Positions 7,236-15,721 of a stretch of 64,000 bases of DNA are shown here, in pieces. Each line of letters opens with the position of its first letter. Position 1 is the first letter of the stretch. Below the pieces are notes generated by a model. The model was not told where the DNA came from, did no database searches, and worked only from the letters and a program-made list of their open reading frames with translations. Source of the DNA: Vicinamibacteraceae bacterium. Its GTDB lineage: Bacteria; Acidobacteriota; Thermoanaerobaculia; Multivoradales; Multivoraceae. The position numbers were made by a program, and so were the translations under genes. Location: the NCBI GenBank assembly GCA_012270995.1, contig JAAXHG010000197.1, forward strand, positions 1 through 64,000, read 5' to 3'.

Positions 7236-10200
7236 CCGGCCAGGCCGTGCGGCCACTCGCGGACGAGGCCGCCCGCAGGCGGATCCGGGAGGCGCTGGAC
7301 GAGAGCCAACTGGTCGAGGCGGCTGCCGGCACCGGCAAGACGACCGTGCTCGTCGAGCGTCTGGTGGCGATCCTGGAGCAGGGCCTCGGCAGGGTCGACG
7401 GGCTGGCGGCCGTCACCTTCACGCGGAAGGCAGCAGGCGAACTGAAGCTGCGCTTGCGCGAGGAACTGGACAAACGGCTGCTCAAGCTACGCGCCGCCGG
7501 CGTTGCCGACAGGCGCACGCAGAACCTGGAGACGGCGATCTCGCGGCTCGAGGAAGCGTCGATCGGCACGATCCACTCGCTTTGCGCTGAGATCCTCCGG
7601 GAGCGGCCGGTCGAAGCCGGCGTCGATCCGGGCTTCGGCGAACTGGCCGAGGACGAGGCGCCGCGGCTCTTCAACCGCGCCTTCCGGAGCTGGATCGAGG
7701 AGCAGCTCGAGTCGATGCCGCCCGGTCTGCGCCGGGAACTGGCGCGGCTCACGGCGGGGCCGTGGTCGCCGCGGCCGCCGCCGCTGGAGCGGTTGCGCGA
7801 CACCGCCTTGCGACTGGTCGAGTGGCGCGACTTCCCGTCGAGCTGGCGAAGGCCGGACTTCGACCGCGAAGGGCGGCTTGTCGACCTTGCGGCGCGGGTG
7901 GAACGCCTTGCGGGTCTCCTGCGGCACGGGCGGCGCGGCGACATCCTGCGACGGGGCCTCTACCGGGTCATCGAGCTGGAGGCCTGGATGGCCCGTGCAC
8001 GGGAACTGGGCGCTTCGGGACCGAACGGCGGTGGCGGGGAAGCGGACGGCGGCGAGGCGTTTCGGGATCAACTGGAGGCGAGGCTCGTCGAGCTGCAGCG
8101 TCGCCTGAGCGGCTACGGCGCGCCCCGCAAGGGTCGCGGCGGCTTCGCGGAGGGCGTGGCGCGGGACCAGGTGTGGGGACTCTGGCAGCGGCTGGCGGAG
8201 CGGCTTGAGGAGTTCGTGGGGGCGGCCAACGCGGATCTCGCGGCGCTGCTCCGTGACGAGCTGGCTGGGGCGGTCGAGCGCTACGAGGAGGCAAAGACTT
8301 CTCTCGGCAAGCTGGACTTCCACGACCTCCTGATCAAGGCCCGGAACCTGCTGCGGTCGGACGGTACGGTCCGAGCCCACCTGCAGCGGCGCTACAGCCA
8401 CCTGTTCATCGACGAGTTCCAGGACACGGATCCGCTTCAGGCCGAGATCCTGCTCCTGTTGGCCGCCGACAGTCCCGAACAGGGCGACTGGAGGCAGGTG
8501 CGGCCGGCAGCGGGCAAGCTCTTCGTCGTCGGCGATCCGAAGCAGTCCATCTACCGCTTTCGCCGCGCCGACGTCGTGCTCTACCACGACGTGAAGGAGA
8601 TGCTCGCCGACCGCGGCGTCGAGGTCCTCCACCTGACGACCAGCTTCAGGTCGATCGCTCCGATCCAGCGGCTTGTGAACAGGGCCTTCGAGCCGTTGAT
8701 GACGGGCGACCATGACGCCGGCAGCGCGGACTACATCGCCCTCGGCGAGCACCGCGAAGCGATCGCCGGTCAACCCGGCGTGATCGCGTTGCCGCCACCC
8801 AGGCCCTACGGTCCCCGCAACCTGAGCAATCGGGAGATCGAGGCGTGCCAGCCCTACGCCACCGTCGAGTTCGTCCGCTGGCTGATCCAGGACAGCGGCT
8901 TCGAGGTCGAGGTTCCGGACCCGGACCGGCCCGGACAGCGCGTGCGGTCGCGGATCCGGCCCCGGGACGTCTGCCTCCTCTTCCGCCGGTTCCTGAGCTG
9001 GAACCGGGACACGTCCCGCGAGTACGTTCGGGGACTGGAGGCCGTGGGCATCCCTCATCTCCTGCTTGGCGCCCGTTCCTTCCACGAGCGGGAAGAGGTG
9101 GAGGCGCTACGGTCGGCCCTCAAGGCGGTGGAGTGGCCGGACGACGATCTCTCGGTCTACGCGACGCTGCGTGGCGGCCTGTTCGCGTTCGACGACGAGC
9201 TTCTGCTGCGCTTCAAGGCCCGCTATGGCGGCTGGCATCCGTCCCGGGCCCCGCGGCGGGCGCGGGAGAACGGCGAGCCGCCCGAAGAGTTCCGCTCCCT
9301 GGTCGAGGTGCTGGACTTCCTCGCCGAGCTTCACCGCCGCCGGAACTATCGGCCGATCGTCCGCACCGTGCAGGAGGTGCTGGCCAGGCCCCGGGCCCAG
9401 GCGTCGATGGCGCTGCGGCCCGCCGGCAACCAGGTGCTGGGCAACGCGCAGCGGGTGTGCGATCTCGCCCGCCGCTACGAGCTCGCGGGCGGCCGCTCCT
9501 TTCGCGGTTTCGTCGAGCAGTTGGACGAGGAGGCCGAACGGCCGGCGAGCACGCAGGCGCCGGTGGTCGAGGAGGACGCGGAGGGCGTGCGGATCATGAC
9601 GGTCCACACCGCGAAGGGGCTGGAATTCCCGGTGGTCATCCTCGCCGACATGACGGCCGGCCTGTCCCGCGGCGCCGAACGGACCGTGCGCCCGGAGGAC
9701 GGCCTGTGCGCGATGAGGCTCCTCGGCCTGTCGCCTCAGGAGCTGCTGGACGCCAAGGAGATCGAGGACCGGCGAGAGGAGGCAGAGGGCGTGCGTGTCG
9801 CCTACGTGGCGGCGACTCGCGCCCGCGATCTGCTGGTTGTGCCGGCAGTCGGCGATGCGAAACGGAAGGGCTGGGTCCAGTGCCTGAACGACGCGGTCTA
9901 TCCGCCGGCGGAGCGGTGGCGGCAGTCCGAGCCGGCGGAGGGCTGCCCGGAGTTCGGCGAGCGGTCGGTGGCAAGGCGCCCGGGCGAGCACGACCACCAG
10001 CCGCAGCCGGAGACCTCGGTCCGGCCTGGCCGCCACCCCTTCCCGGGCGTCGCGGTCGACGGCGGTGACACGGGCTACGAGGTTGTCTGGTGGGACGCCG
10101 AGTTGGTCGACGAGAAGCCGCCGGCGAGCTACGGCCTGCTGGGCGAGGATCTGCTGATCGAGGCTGGTGACGACGCGAACCGTGAACGGTTCGAACGCTG

Positions 10201-10819
10201 GCGGCGCCATGGCGAAGAACTCGTTGCGCGAGGCTCGGAGCCGAGCGCCCGGCCGGTCGCCGTCACCGAGCTCGAGAGAGAGCCGCCCGGAAAGGCCGCC
10301 GAGGTCGCAGTCGAGGAACTGGATCGCAGCCGGGACCGGCCTGGCGGAGTCCGCTTCGGCAGCCTGGTCCACACCGTGCTGCGGGACGCGCCGCTATCGG
10401 GCGAACCGGGGCGGGTCGGGGAACTGGCCTCTCTTCACGGCTCTCTGATCGGGGCGACGCGTGCCGAGGTCGAAGCGGCCGAGTCCGTCGTGGCGGCGGC
10501 GCTCGCTAGCCCGGCGGCGGACGCGGCTCGCGCCTCGCGACGGGTGCTGCGCGAGACGCCGTTCCTTCTTCCGCTGGCCGGCGACTCCGAGCGCCGCATC
10601 GTCGAGGGGGCGATCGATCTCGCCTACCTCAAGGACGACGGTAGGTGGATCGTCGTCGACTGGAAGACCGACCTGGGCGATCTCGACGCACCCGCCGGTG
10701 CTTCCGGCGACAACGGTGTCTCGCGCGGCGAGCGCTACCACCGGCAGGTTCGCTGGTACTGCTACGCGCTGGAGCAGTTGACCGGTGCGCCGGCCTCGGG
10801 CCGCCTGGTGGTGCTCTAG
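7232..10819 (+). CDS. addA: AddA-type UvrD-family helicase/nuclease
   Basis: A 1195-residue SF1A helicase plus nuclease. Walker A is AAAGTGKTT (A31-T38). The Walker B/motif II is LFIDEFQDTDP near residue 392, motif III/IV contains VVGDPKQSIYRFRRAD, and motif V/VI is TVHTAKGLEFPVVI and RVAYVAATRARDLL. The C-terminal nuclease carries IVVDWKTDLGD near residue 1143. It would supply the motor and one of the two nucleases of AddAB. I chose the ATG that overlaps the addB stop (ATGA). A longer frame would run about 110 bases back into addB. The frame continues open for about 34 codons beyond the stop, but that stretch shows no family match. Confidence 0.9.
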   Translation: MTGQAVRPLADEAARRRIREALDESQLVEAAAGTGKTTVLVERLVAILEQGLGRVDGLAAVTFTRKAAGELKLRLREELDKRLLKLRAAGVADRRTQNLETAISRLEEASIGTIHSLCAEILRERPVEAGVDPGFGELAEDEAPRLFNRAFRSWIEEQLESMPPGLRRELARLTAGPWSPRPPPLERLRDTALRLVEWRDFPSSWRRPDFDREGRLVDLAARVERLAGLLRHGRRGDILRRGLYRVIELEAWMARARELGASGPNGGGGEADGGEAFRDQLEARLVELQRRLSGYGAPRKGRGGFAEGVARDQVWGLWQRLAERLEEFVGAANADLAALLRDELAGAVERYEEAKTSLGKLDFHDLLIKARNLLRSDGTVRAHLQRRYSHLFIDEFQDTDPLQAEILLLLAADSPEQGDWRQVRPAAGKLFVVGDPKQSIYRFRRADVVLYHDVKEMLADRGVEVLHLTTSFRSIAPIQRLVNRAFEPLMTGDHDAGSADYIALGEHREAIAGQPGVIALPPPRPYGPRNLSNREIEACQPYATVEFVRWLIQDSGFEVEVPDPDRPGQRVRSRIRPRDVCLLFRRFLSWNRDTSREYVRGLEAVGIPHLLLGARSFHEREEVEALRSALKAVEWPDDDLSVYATLRGGLFAFDDELLLRFKARYGGWHPSRAPRRARENGEPPEEFRSLVEVLDFLAELHRRRNYRPIVRTVQEVLARPRAQASMALRPAGNQVLGNAQRVCDLARRYELAGGRSFRGFVEQLDEEAERPASTQAPVVEEDAEGVRIMTVHTAKGLEFPVVILADMTAGLSRGAERTVRPEDGLCAMRLLGLSPQELLDAKEIEDRREEAEGVRVAYVAATRARDLLVVPAVGDAKRKGWVQCLNDAVYPPAERWRQSEPAEGCPEFGERSVARRPGEHDHQPQPETSVRPGRHPFPGVAVDGGDTGYEVVWWDAELVDEKPPASYGLLGEDLLIEAGDDANRERFERWRRHGEELVARGSEPSARPVAVTELEREPPGKAAEVAVEELDRSRDRPGGVRFGSLVHTVLRDAPLSGEPGRVGELASLHGSLIGATRAEVEAAESVVAAALASPAADAARASRRVLRETPFLLPLAGDSERRIVEGAIDLAYLKDDGRWIVVDWKTDLGDLDAPAGASGDNGVSRGERYHRQVRWYCYALEQLTGAPASGRLVVL

Positions 10820-10882
10820 TTGCAACCGGAACTTCTCCGCGACGTCCTCGTCTTCGAACGGCTTCATGCGCTCGACACGAGC

Positions 10883-12253
10883 TTACAGCCAGCCTGCAGG
10901 AGCCGGTTTCGGAAGGCTGACTGAAGCCCCAAGGAGCCATTCGTAGGCGGGCGTAGCCTCGATCCCACGTGGAACATCGGACGGGAGGCCTGACCGTGTG
11001 AGGGTCAACAGGCGCTTGCGAGCGTTCGGAAAGCGCGTCTCGGCATCAGCCAGCGCCCGAAGCTCCCTGGACGCCGTGTCGTGGTCCGAGGCGTCGGCAC
11101 AGACCTGGATGAGTGCCATCTCGCCGTCCGGTGATCGGGCCAGGAAGTCCACTTCGTAGCCCTTCGGGGTCCGTACGTAGGTCACCTCGCACCCCCGGCG
11201 CTCCAGTTCGATGAGGACGGCAGTTTCCAGCGCATGCCCCAGATTGGCTCGTCCGCTGCGGTCGAACGCGGGAATGAGACCGGCATCGACCGGATACGCC
11301 TTGCGCGGGTTCACCATGCGTTGGCGCTCCGAGTCGGCCTCGATCCATACCGTTCGCACCAAGAAGCAGTCCTCAAGGTAGGCGAGGTAGTCGTGGACGG
11401 TGTCCCTGCCGATGGCGATCGCCTGCGCCTTCAGCCTGGCGTGGAACTTCTCGACGCTGAACAGAGACGCGGCGCTTGACAGTACGTGGCGGGCCAGCCA
11501 ACGCAAACCCGTCACGTTGCGGACGGCGTACCGATCGATCACGTCGCGCAGGATGGCCACGTCGACGTAGTCCCGGAGTAGCTGTAGCCGGGCCGCCGCC
11601 GGCAGTCCCTGAGCTTCCGGAAACCCTCCGGTGGCGAGCCACTGGCCGAAGGTCGATTCCAGTCTGGTTGCCTCCCCTTCCGTGGCGGCGGACGGATCAA
11701 GCGGTGGGGCCGTGCCCTCGTGCCGAAGTGCCTCCTCGAAGCTGAACGGGTAGATCGCGACCGTCCATCCGCGTCCACGTAACTCCGTGGCGATCTCGCG
11801 GGAGAGCAGGGCAGCCGAGGATCCTGAGATGTACAACTCGCTGCGCTGGGAGTCCAGCAGGCGCCTCAGGAGGCGCTCCCAGCCCGGCACCACCTGAATC
11901 TCGTCGAGCAGCCAGGCTTCGACCGCGGCGTCAGCATTCTCCAGATAACGGCTTGGGTACTCGTCGATCAGTGCGCCCAGGGAAAGGGCGTCCAGTCCGG
12001 CAAACCGCTCGTCCTCGAGCCTCAGGAACGGTAGGCGCCATGGTGCGATGCCTCCAGCCATCTTCTCGGCCCGCAACTGATGCAGGAACGTCGTCTTTCC
12101 CGCACGTCGCATTCCGATGACGGACGTGACCTTGCCCGGCAGCCGGACCTGGCCGAAAACGCGGCGTCTCGTGAACGACGGCTCCGCATCTTCTAGTCCG
12201 TCGGCGAGCTGGGAGTCGAAGGCGAGTCGGAGTCGGTCCAGATCCGGTGACAT
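10883..12253 (-). CDS. AAA ATPase with DUF4143-type C-terminal domain
   Basis: A 456-residue protein of the AAA_14/DUF4143 class. The P-loop is GMRRAGKTT (G47-T55). Walker B is WLLDEIQVVPGWE near residue 115, followed by SGSSAALLSREIATELRGR. The C-terminal domain contains GYEVDFLA and ALIQVC, reminiscent of a restriction-endonuclease-like core. Members of this family are common in accessory DNA, and their biochemical role is not established. It follows the unknown gene at 12258-13022 after only 4 bases, so they form an operon. The pair lies between addA and a permease gene, and is the best candidate in the window for an uncharacterised two-gene system. Confidence 0.85.
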   Translation of the reverse strand: MSPDLDRLRLAFDSQLADGLEDAEPSFTRRRVFGQVRLPGKVTSVIGMRRAGKTTFLHQLRAEKMAGGIAPWRLPFLRLEDERFAGLDALSLGALIDEYPSRYLENADAAVEAWLLDEIQVVPGWERLLRRLLDSQRSELYISGSSAALLSREIATELRGRGWTVAIYPFSFEEALRHEGTAPPLDPSAATEGEATRLESTFGQWLATGGFPEAQGLPAAARLQLLRDYVDVAILRDVIDRYAVRNVTGLRWLARHVLSSAASLFSVEKFHARLKAQAIAIGRDTVHDYLAYLEDCFLVRTVWIEADSERQRMVNPRKAYPVDAGLIPAFDRSGRANLGHALETAVLIELERRGCEVTYVRTPKGYEVDFLARSPDGEMALIQVCADASDHDTASRELRALADAETRFPNARKRLLTLTRSGLPSDVPRGIEATPAYEWLLGASVSLPKPAPAGWL

Positions 12254-12257
12254 CGGC

Positions 12258-13022
12258 CTACGGTTTCTCCTTCCCGGGAGGAGAAACGGGGTTCGCGTCG
12301 GCTGCCGCGAGCGGGACGCGCGGCCGCCACTTGACCGCCCCTCTGCCGTCGACGAAGACCTCGCCCCGGAAGCACTTCTCGCTGACGTAGGTCGCGAATC
12401 CTCCGTCCGCGATCGTACCTACGACCTCGCCGTCCACCACGAGGTCGTACACCTCCCGCTGCTGGAGCGCGGCCGTCTCGCGGGGAACGATGAGCCGGAA
12501 GCCCGGGGGAGGTTCGGCCGGCATCTGTCCGACCTTGGCCAGTTCCGTCGTCGCGCGCCGCCAGGCATCGCGGGCCGAGCTCGGATCGGTCGTCAGGTCC
12601 GCGGCCCTGGGAGCTTGGGACACGGAACTGGCGGACCCGGCCTGCCTTTGCGGTGCAGCCGCCACGGCGCTCTCGGTGTCGGGGCCTGCCGGATCGTCGA
12701 CAGCGGAACGAGCTGCTTCCGGGTCAGAAGTACTTTGGACTTCGCCGGAGAGCCTGGCCGATCCTTCGTCCATCTTGTAGACGGTCTGGCCCTCGGGAAC
12801 CCCGGCTCTCATTTCGTCCTCCAGGCGGTTCACAAGTGCCGGAGGCCATCCGTAGTAGCGCGCGGCTTCCCGCAGATCCACGAATCGGACCGCCGTGCGC
12901 TCGGCCTGTGCGAGGGTTACCGCCTTCAGTGTGCCGCGGCGAATAGCCGCCCGGACCGCGGCCACGGTCACCTCGGCCAGCCGTGCGGTGAGCTTGATCG
13001 ATAGAAGAACGGTCCCGGCCAT
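12258..13022 (-). CDS. Unknown protein with helix-turn-helix-like N-terminus
   Basis: A 254-residue protein I do not recognise. Residues 8-55 (KLTARLAEVTVAAVRAAIRR, then RFVDLREAARYYGWP) read like a MerR/excisionase-type helix-turn-helix or tandem short DNA-binding units. Residues about 85-150 are low-complexity, rich in Ala/Ser/Asp. The C-terminal part has a compact segment around YDLVVDGEVVGTIADGG and RGEVFVDGRGAVKWRP, suggestive of a small beta domain. It is cotranscribed with the AAA/DUF4143 ATPase 4 bases downstream. A palindrome and direct repeats lie just upstream of its ATG. I infer a DNA-binding autoregulator or adaptor for the ATPase, but nothing in the sequence proves it. Confidence 0.65.
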   Translation of the reverse strand: MAGTVLLSIKLTARLAEVTVAAVRAAIRRGTLKAVTLAQAERTAVRFVDLREAARYYGWPPALVNRLEDEMRAGVPEGQTVYKMDEGSARLSGEVQSTSDPEAARSAVDDPAGPDTESAVAAAPQRQAGSASSVSQAPRAADLTTDPSSARDAWRRATTELAKVGQMPAEPPPGFRLIVPRETAALQQREVYDLVVDGEVVGTIADGGFATYVSEKCFRGEVFVDGRGAVKWRPRVPLAAADANPVSPPGKEKP

Positions 13023-13041
13023 GGCCTCTGTTGCCCTCCGT

Positions 13042-13080
13042 CATCGTGTGACGATGCGTAACAATGTAGCGTATCGTAAC
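13042..13080. promoter_or_regulatory. Operator-like palindrome and direct repeats
   Basis: CATCGT-GTG-ACGATG at 13042-13056 is a perfect 6-base inverted repeat 20-34 bases upstream of the minus-strand ATG at 13022. It is followed by two direct repeats, CGATGCGTAAC at 13052-13062 and CGTATCGTAAC at 13070-13080, with an 18-base period. Repeats on this spacing suit a homo-oligomeric DNA-binding protein. The HTH-like protein encoded directly downstream is the natural candidate. Confidence 0.5.
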
Positions 13081-13126
13081 ACAGCCATCCCAGGGCGCGG
13101 TCCGGCGTCGAGGGACTGCCGGACGC

Positions 13127-14260
13127 CTACACCACCTCGCCGATGTACCGCTCCCGCGCCAGTCGCCAGAACACGACCAGGAAGGCGGTCAGCGGGATCG
13201 CCAGGATCATGCCGGCGATGCCGTTGAGGGCCGAGCCCCAGAAGAAGACGGCGACGATGATCGCCATGGGGTGGAGCCCCGTGCGGTCGCCCATGATCCG
13301 AGGCGTCAGCACGTAGGCCTCGATCAACTGAACGAGCGCGAAGACGACCAGCACCCAGATGACGAGGTTGAGGCCGCCGCCCTCCTGCCAGTAGCCGATC
13401 GGCAGCGCCACCGCCAGGCCGACGATGCTGCCGAGGTAGGGAATGATGTTCAGGAAGCCGAGCGCCAGGCCGAGAACGAGTCCGTAGCGCAGGCCGGCGA
13501 TGGAGAAGCCGATGGCGAACAGCGCACCCTGGAGGAAGGCGATGACGAGTTGGCCGCGGAAGAAGGCGACCAGGATGTCGATGAACTCCTGAATCAGGTA
13601 GATCACGTCTTCCCGCGTTCTCGGTTTGAGGAAGGGGAAGAGGTGGTCCAGCTTGCGGAAGCGGTCGGGGTCGATGATCAGGAAGAAGCACAGGTAGACC
13701 GGCAGGACGGCCCAGGCGAAGAGCGAGGCGAGGCCGGCCCCGACACTCTGGAGGACGTCCACGGTGGCGTCGCCGACGAGCCCGAAGCCCGGGAGCAGGC
13801 TCGCCGGGTCGAGATTCTCGATCGCTTCACGGACCCGGCTCGCGAACGGGATCGTCTCGGTGAGTTCGTCGAGCGCCGGCAAGGTCTCGGTTACCCAATC
13901 CACCACGCGGTCCGACGCGTCGGGCAACGCGTCGATCAGCCCCGTCATCTGTGACGCGGCCAGGGCGCCGAAGAACCAGGCGAAGCCGGCTACAGGCAGC
14001 AGCAGGGAGAGCAGCACGACGGCTACCGCCAGGATCTTCGGGAACCGCAGTCGCTCGTTAAGCAACTCGTAGTAGGGCCGGAGCACGAACGCGAGAACCG
14101 CCGCCACCGCCAGCGGCAGGAAGACGTTCGAGAAGGCGGCGAAGAAGGAGCCGATGGCCCAGAACAGGGCGACCACAGCGGCCAGGATGACGGCGGCCGC
14201 GGCGATCGTCGCGGCGGCGGCGACGGTGGCGCGCTGGCGTTCGGAGAGTTCGATCTGCAC
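13127..14260 (-). CDS. AI-2E family (PerM/TqsA-like) membrane permease
   Basis: A 377-residue inner-membrane protein with about seven to eight hydrophobic segments, including VILAAVVALFWAIGSFFAAF near the N-terminus and a C-terminal run from VIAFLQGALFAIGFSIAGL onward. The long soluble stretch between the second and third segment groups (ALPDASDRVVDWVTETLP, coil-like) is typical of the family. Roles known for members include AI-2 export and Na+/H+ antiport; the substrate here is unknown. I chose the GTG at 14260 because AAGGAG lies 5 bases before it. The longer frame to 14326 would reach across the start of the divergent hisS. Confidence 0.82.
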   Translation of the reverse strand: MQIELSERQRATVAAAATIAAAAVILAAVVALFWAIGSFFAAFSNVFLPLAVAAVLAFVLRPYYELLNERLRFPKILAVAVVLLSLLLPVAGFAWFFGALAASQMTGLIDALPDASDRVVDWVTETLPALDELTETIPFASRVREAIENLDPASLLPGFGLVGDATVDVLQSVGAGLASLFAWAVLPVYLCFFLIIDPDRFRKLDHLFPFLKPRTREDVIYLIQEFIDILVAFFRGQLVIAFLQGALFAIGFSIAGLRYGLVLGLALGFLNIIPYLGSIVGLAVALPIGYWQEGGGLNLVIWVLVVFALVQLIEAYVLTPRIMGDRTGLHPMAIIVAVFFWGSALNGIAGMILAIPLTAFLVVFWRLARERYIGEVV

Positions 14261-14324
14261 GTCGCTCCTTTTCCGCCGAGACGCTACCACCGGAAATCGA
14301 CTCCGGGGTGGATACCATCGCGCC

Positions 14325-15632
14325 ATGGCTGCGAAGCAGCGCTTTCAGACCGTGAAGGGCATGCACGACCTGGGGGGCTGGATGTCCCTTGCCTTTGCGT
14401 TCGTGGAGGGGAAGGTGCGGGAAGTGTTCTCCCTCTACGGGTACGACGAGGTGCGTACACCGGTCGTGGAGGAAACGGAGTTGTTCGTGCGAGGTGTCGG
14501 CGAGGGCAGCGAGATCGTCGGCAAGCAGATGTACACCTTCGACGACAAGAAGGGTCGCAGCCTGACGCTCCGTCCGGAAGGCACGGCGCCGATAGCACGG
14601 GCCTACCTGCAGAACAACTGGGCGTCCGGGCCCCAGCCGGTCAAGGTCTTTTACATGGGGCCGTACTTTCGCTATGAGCGCCCGCAGGAAGGCCGCTACC
14701 GTCAGTTCCACCAGATCGGCGCCGAGCTGATCGGGGATCCCGGGCCCTACAGCGACGTCGAACTGCTGGTCATGCTGCTGCGCTTCCTGGAGGAGCTCGG
14801 ATTCGAGGACCTGGAGGTGGGCCTCAACTCGGTCGGCGACCCGGAGTGCAGGCAGCGCTACTCCCGGCGTCTGCGGGAGTTCCTCGAACCGCACCGTGAC
14901 GAACTGGGTGCGGACAGCCGGCGACGGCTGGAGACGAATCCCCTCCGCATCCTGGACACGAAGGCGCCCAGGGAGCGGGAACTGCTCGAAGGCGCGCCAC
15001 GACTTCGCGACGAGCTGGGCGGGCCGGCTCGCGACCACTTCCAGATCGTCAGCGACGAACTCGACCGGTTCGGCGTCGACTTCGAGATTGACGATGGGCT
15101 AGTGCGCGGCCTCGACTACTACACGCGGACCGTGTTCGAGATCACATCCACCGCCCTGGGCGCCCAGAACGCGATCCTGGGAGGCGGCCGCTACGACGGC
15201 CTGATCGCCGAACTCGGCGGTCCGAGTGTGCCCGGCATCGGTTTCGCGATTGGTCAGGACCGGCTGGTCGACCTGGTCCTGAAGATTCCCGGAGCCCGTC
15301 AGCGTCTGAACGCCGAGGACCATCGTCGAAGGCCCGTGTGCGTGATTCCGATTGGCGGTTCGTACCGCCGGCATGGCATGGAACTGGCGCAGGAGCTGCG
15401 CGCCGCCGGTATCCCCGCGGTCTGTGAGTTCGATTCTCTCCGGCCTCTGAAGGCTCGACTGAAGCAGGCGGCCCGGCATGACTGCCGGTGGGTCGTGCTG
15501 TTCGGTGAGGACGAAGAGAAGAGCGGAGAGGTCGTGTTGAGGGACTTCTCCGACCGCACCCAGGAGACGATCCTGCGGGACGGTTTCGCGGCGGCCGTGG
15601 CCGCGAAGATACGTCCTGACGAGCAGCCCTAG
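14325..15632 (+). CDS. hisS: Histidyl-tRNA synthetase
   Basis: A 435-residue class II synthetase charging tRNA-His. Visible signatures are FQTVKGMHDL at the N-terminus, TLRPEGTAPIARAY (motif 2 region), RYRQFHQIGAELIG, the histidine-binding GLDYYTRTVFE, and the motif 3 region GIGFAIGQDRLVDL. The C-terminal anticodon-binding domain begins near VCVIPIGGSYRRHG. The length is normal for bacterial HisRS. The ATG at 14325 starts immediately before the conserved N-terminus. First gene of a same-strand run with aspS, aroB, ftsY, ribD and ribE, divergent from the permease. Confidence 0.95.
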   Translation: MAAKQRFQTVKGMHDLGGWMSLAFAFVEGKVREVFSLYGYDEVRTPVVEETELFVRGVGEGSEIVGKQMYTFDDKKGRSLTLRPEGTAPIARAYLQNNWASGPQPVKVFYMGPYFRYERPQEGRYRQFHQIGAELIGDPGPYSDVELLVMLLRFLEELGFEDLEVGLNSVGDPECRQRYSRRLREFLEPHRDELGADSRRRLETNPLRILDTKAPRERELLEGAPRLRDELGGPARDHFQIVSDELDRFGVDFEIDDGLVRGLDYYTRTVFEITSTALGAQNAILGGGRYDGLIAELGGPSVPGIGFAIGQDRLVDLVLKIPGARQRLNAEDHRRRPVCVIPIGGSYRRHGMELAQELRAAGIPAVCEFDSLRPLKARLKQAARHDCRWVVLFGEDEEKSGEVVLRDFSDRTQETILRDGFAAAVAAKIRPDEQP

Positions 15633-15721
15633 TTGTGCGAGGATCGGGGGCTTCGTGGGCCGGCGTCCGATTGACGGGCGACCGGGACGAAGGCAGGCAT
15701 ACGGACCGAACGGACACGCAC

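Noticed and set aside
3906-10819. Calling the nuclease pair RecB/RecC.
   Set aside because: The four-cysteine Fe-S pattern with a nuclease motif in the first gene, and nuclease plus helicase in the second, match AddB/AddA, and there is no recD.
10820-10923. The addA frame stays open for 34 codons after its stop (LQPELLRDVLVFERLHALDT).
   Set aside because: The residues resemble no AddA C-terminus, and the tail overlaps the converging ATPase gene. I treat the TAG at 10819 as the true end.
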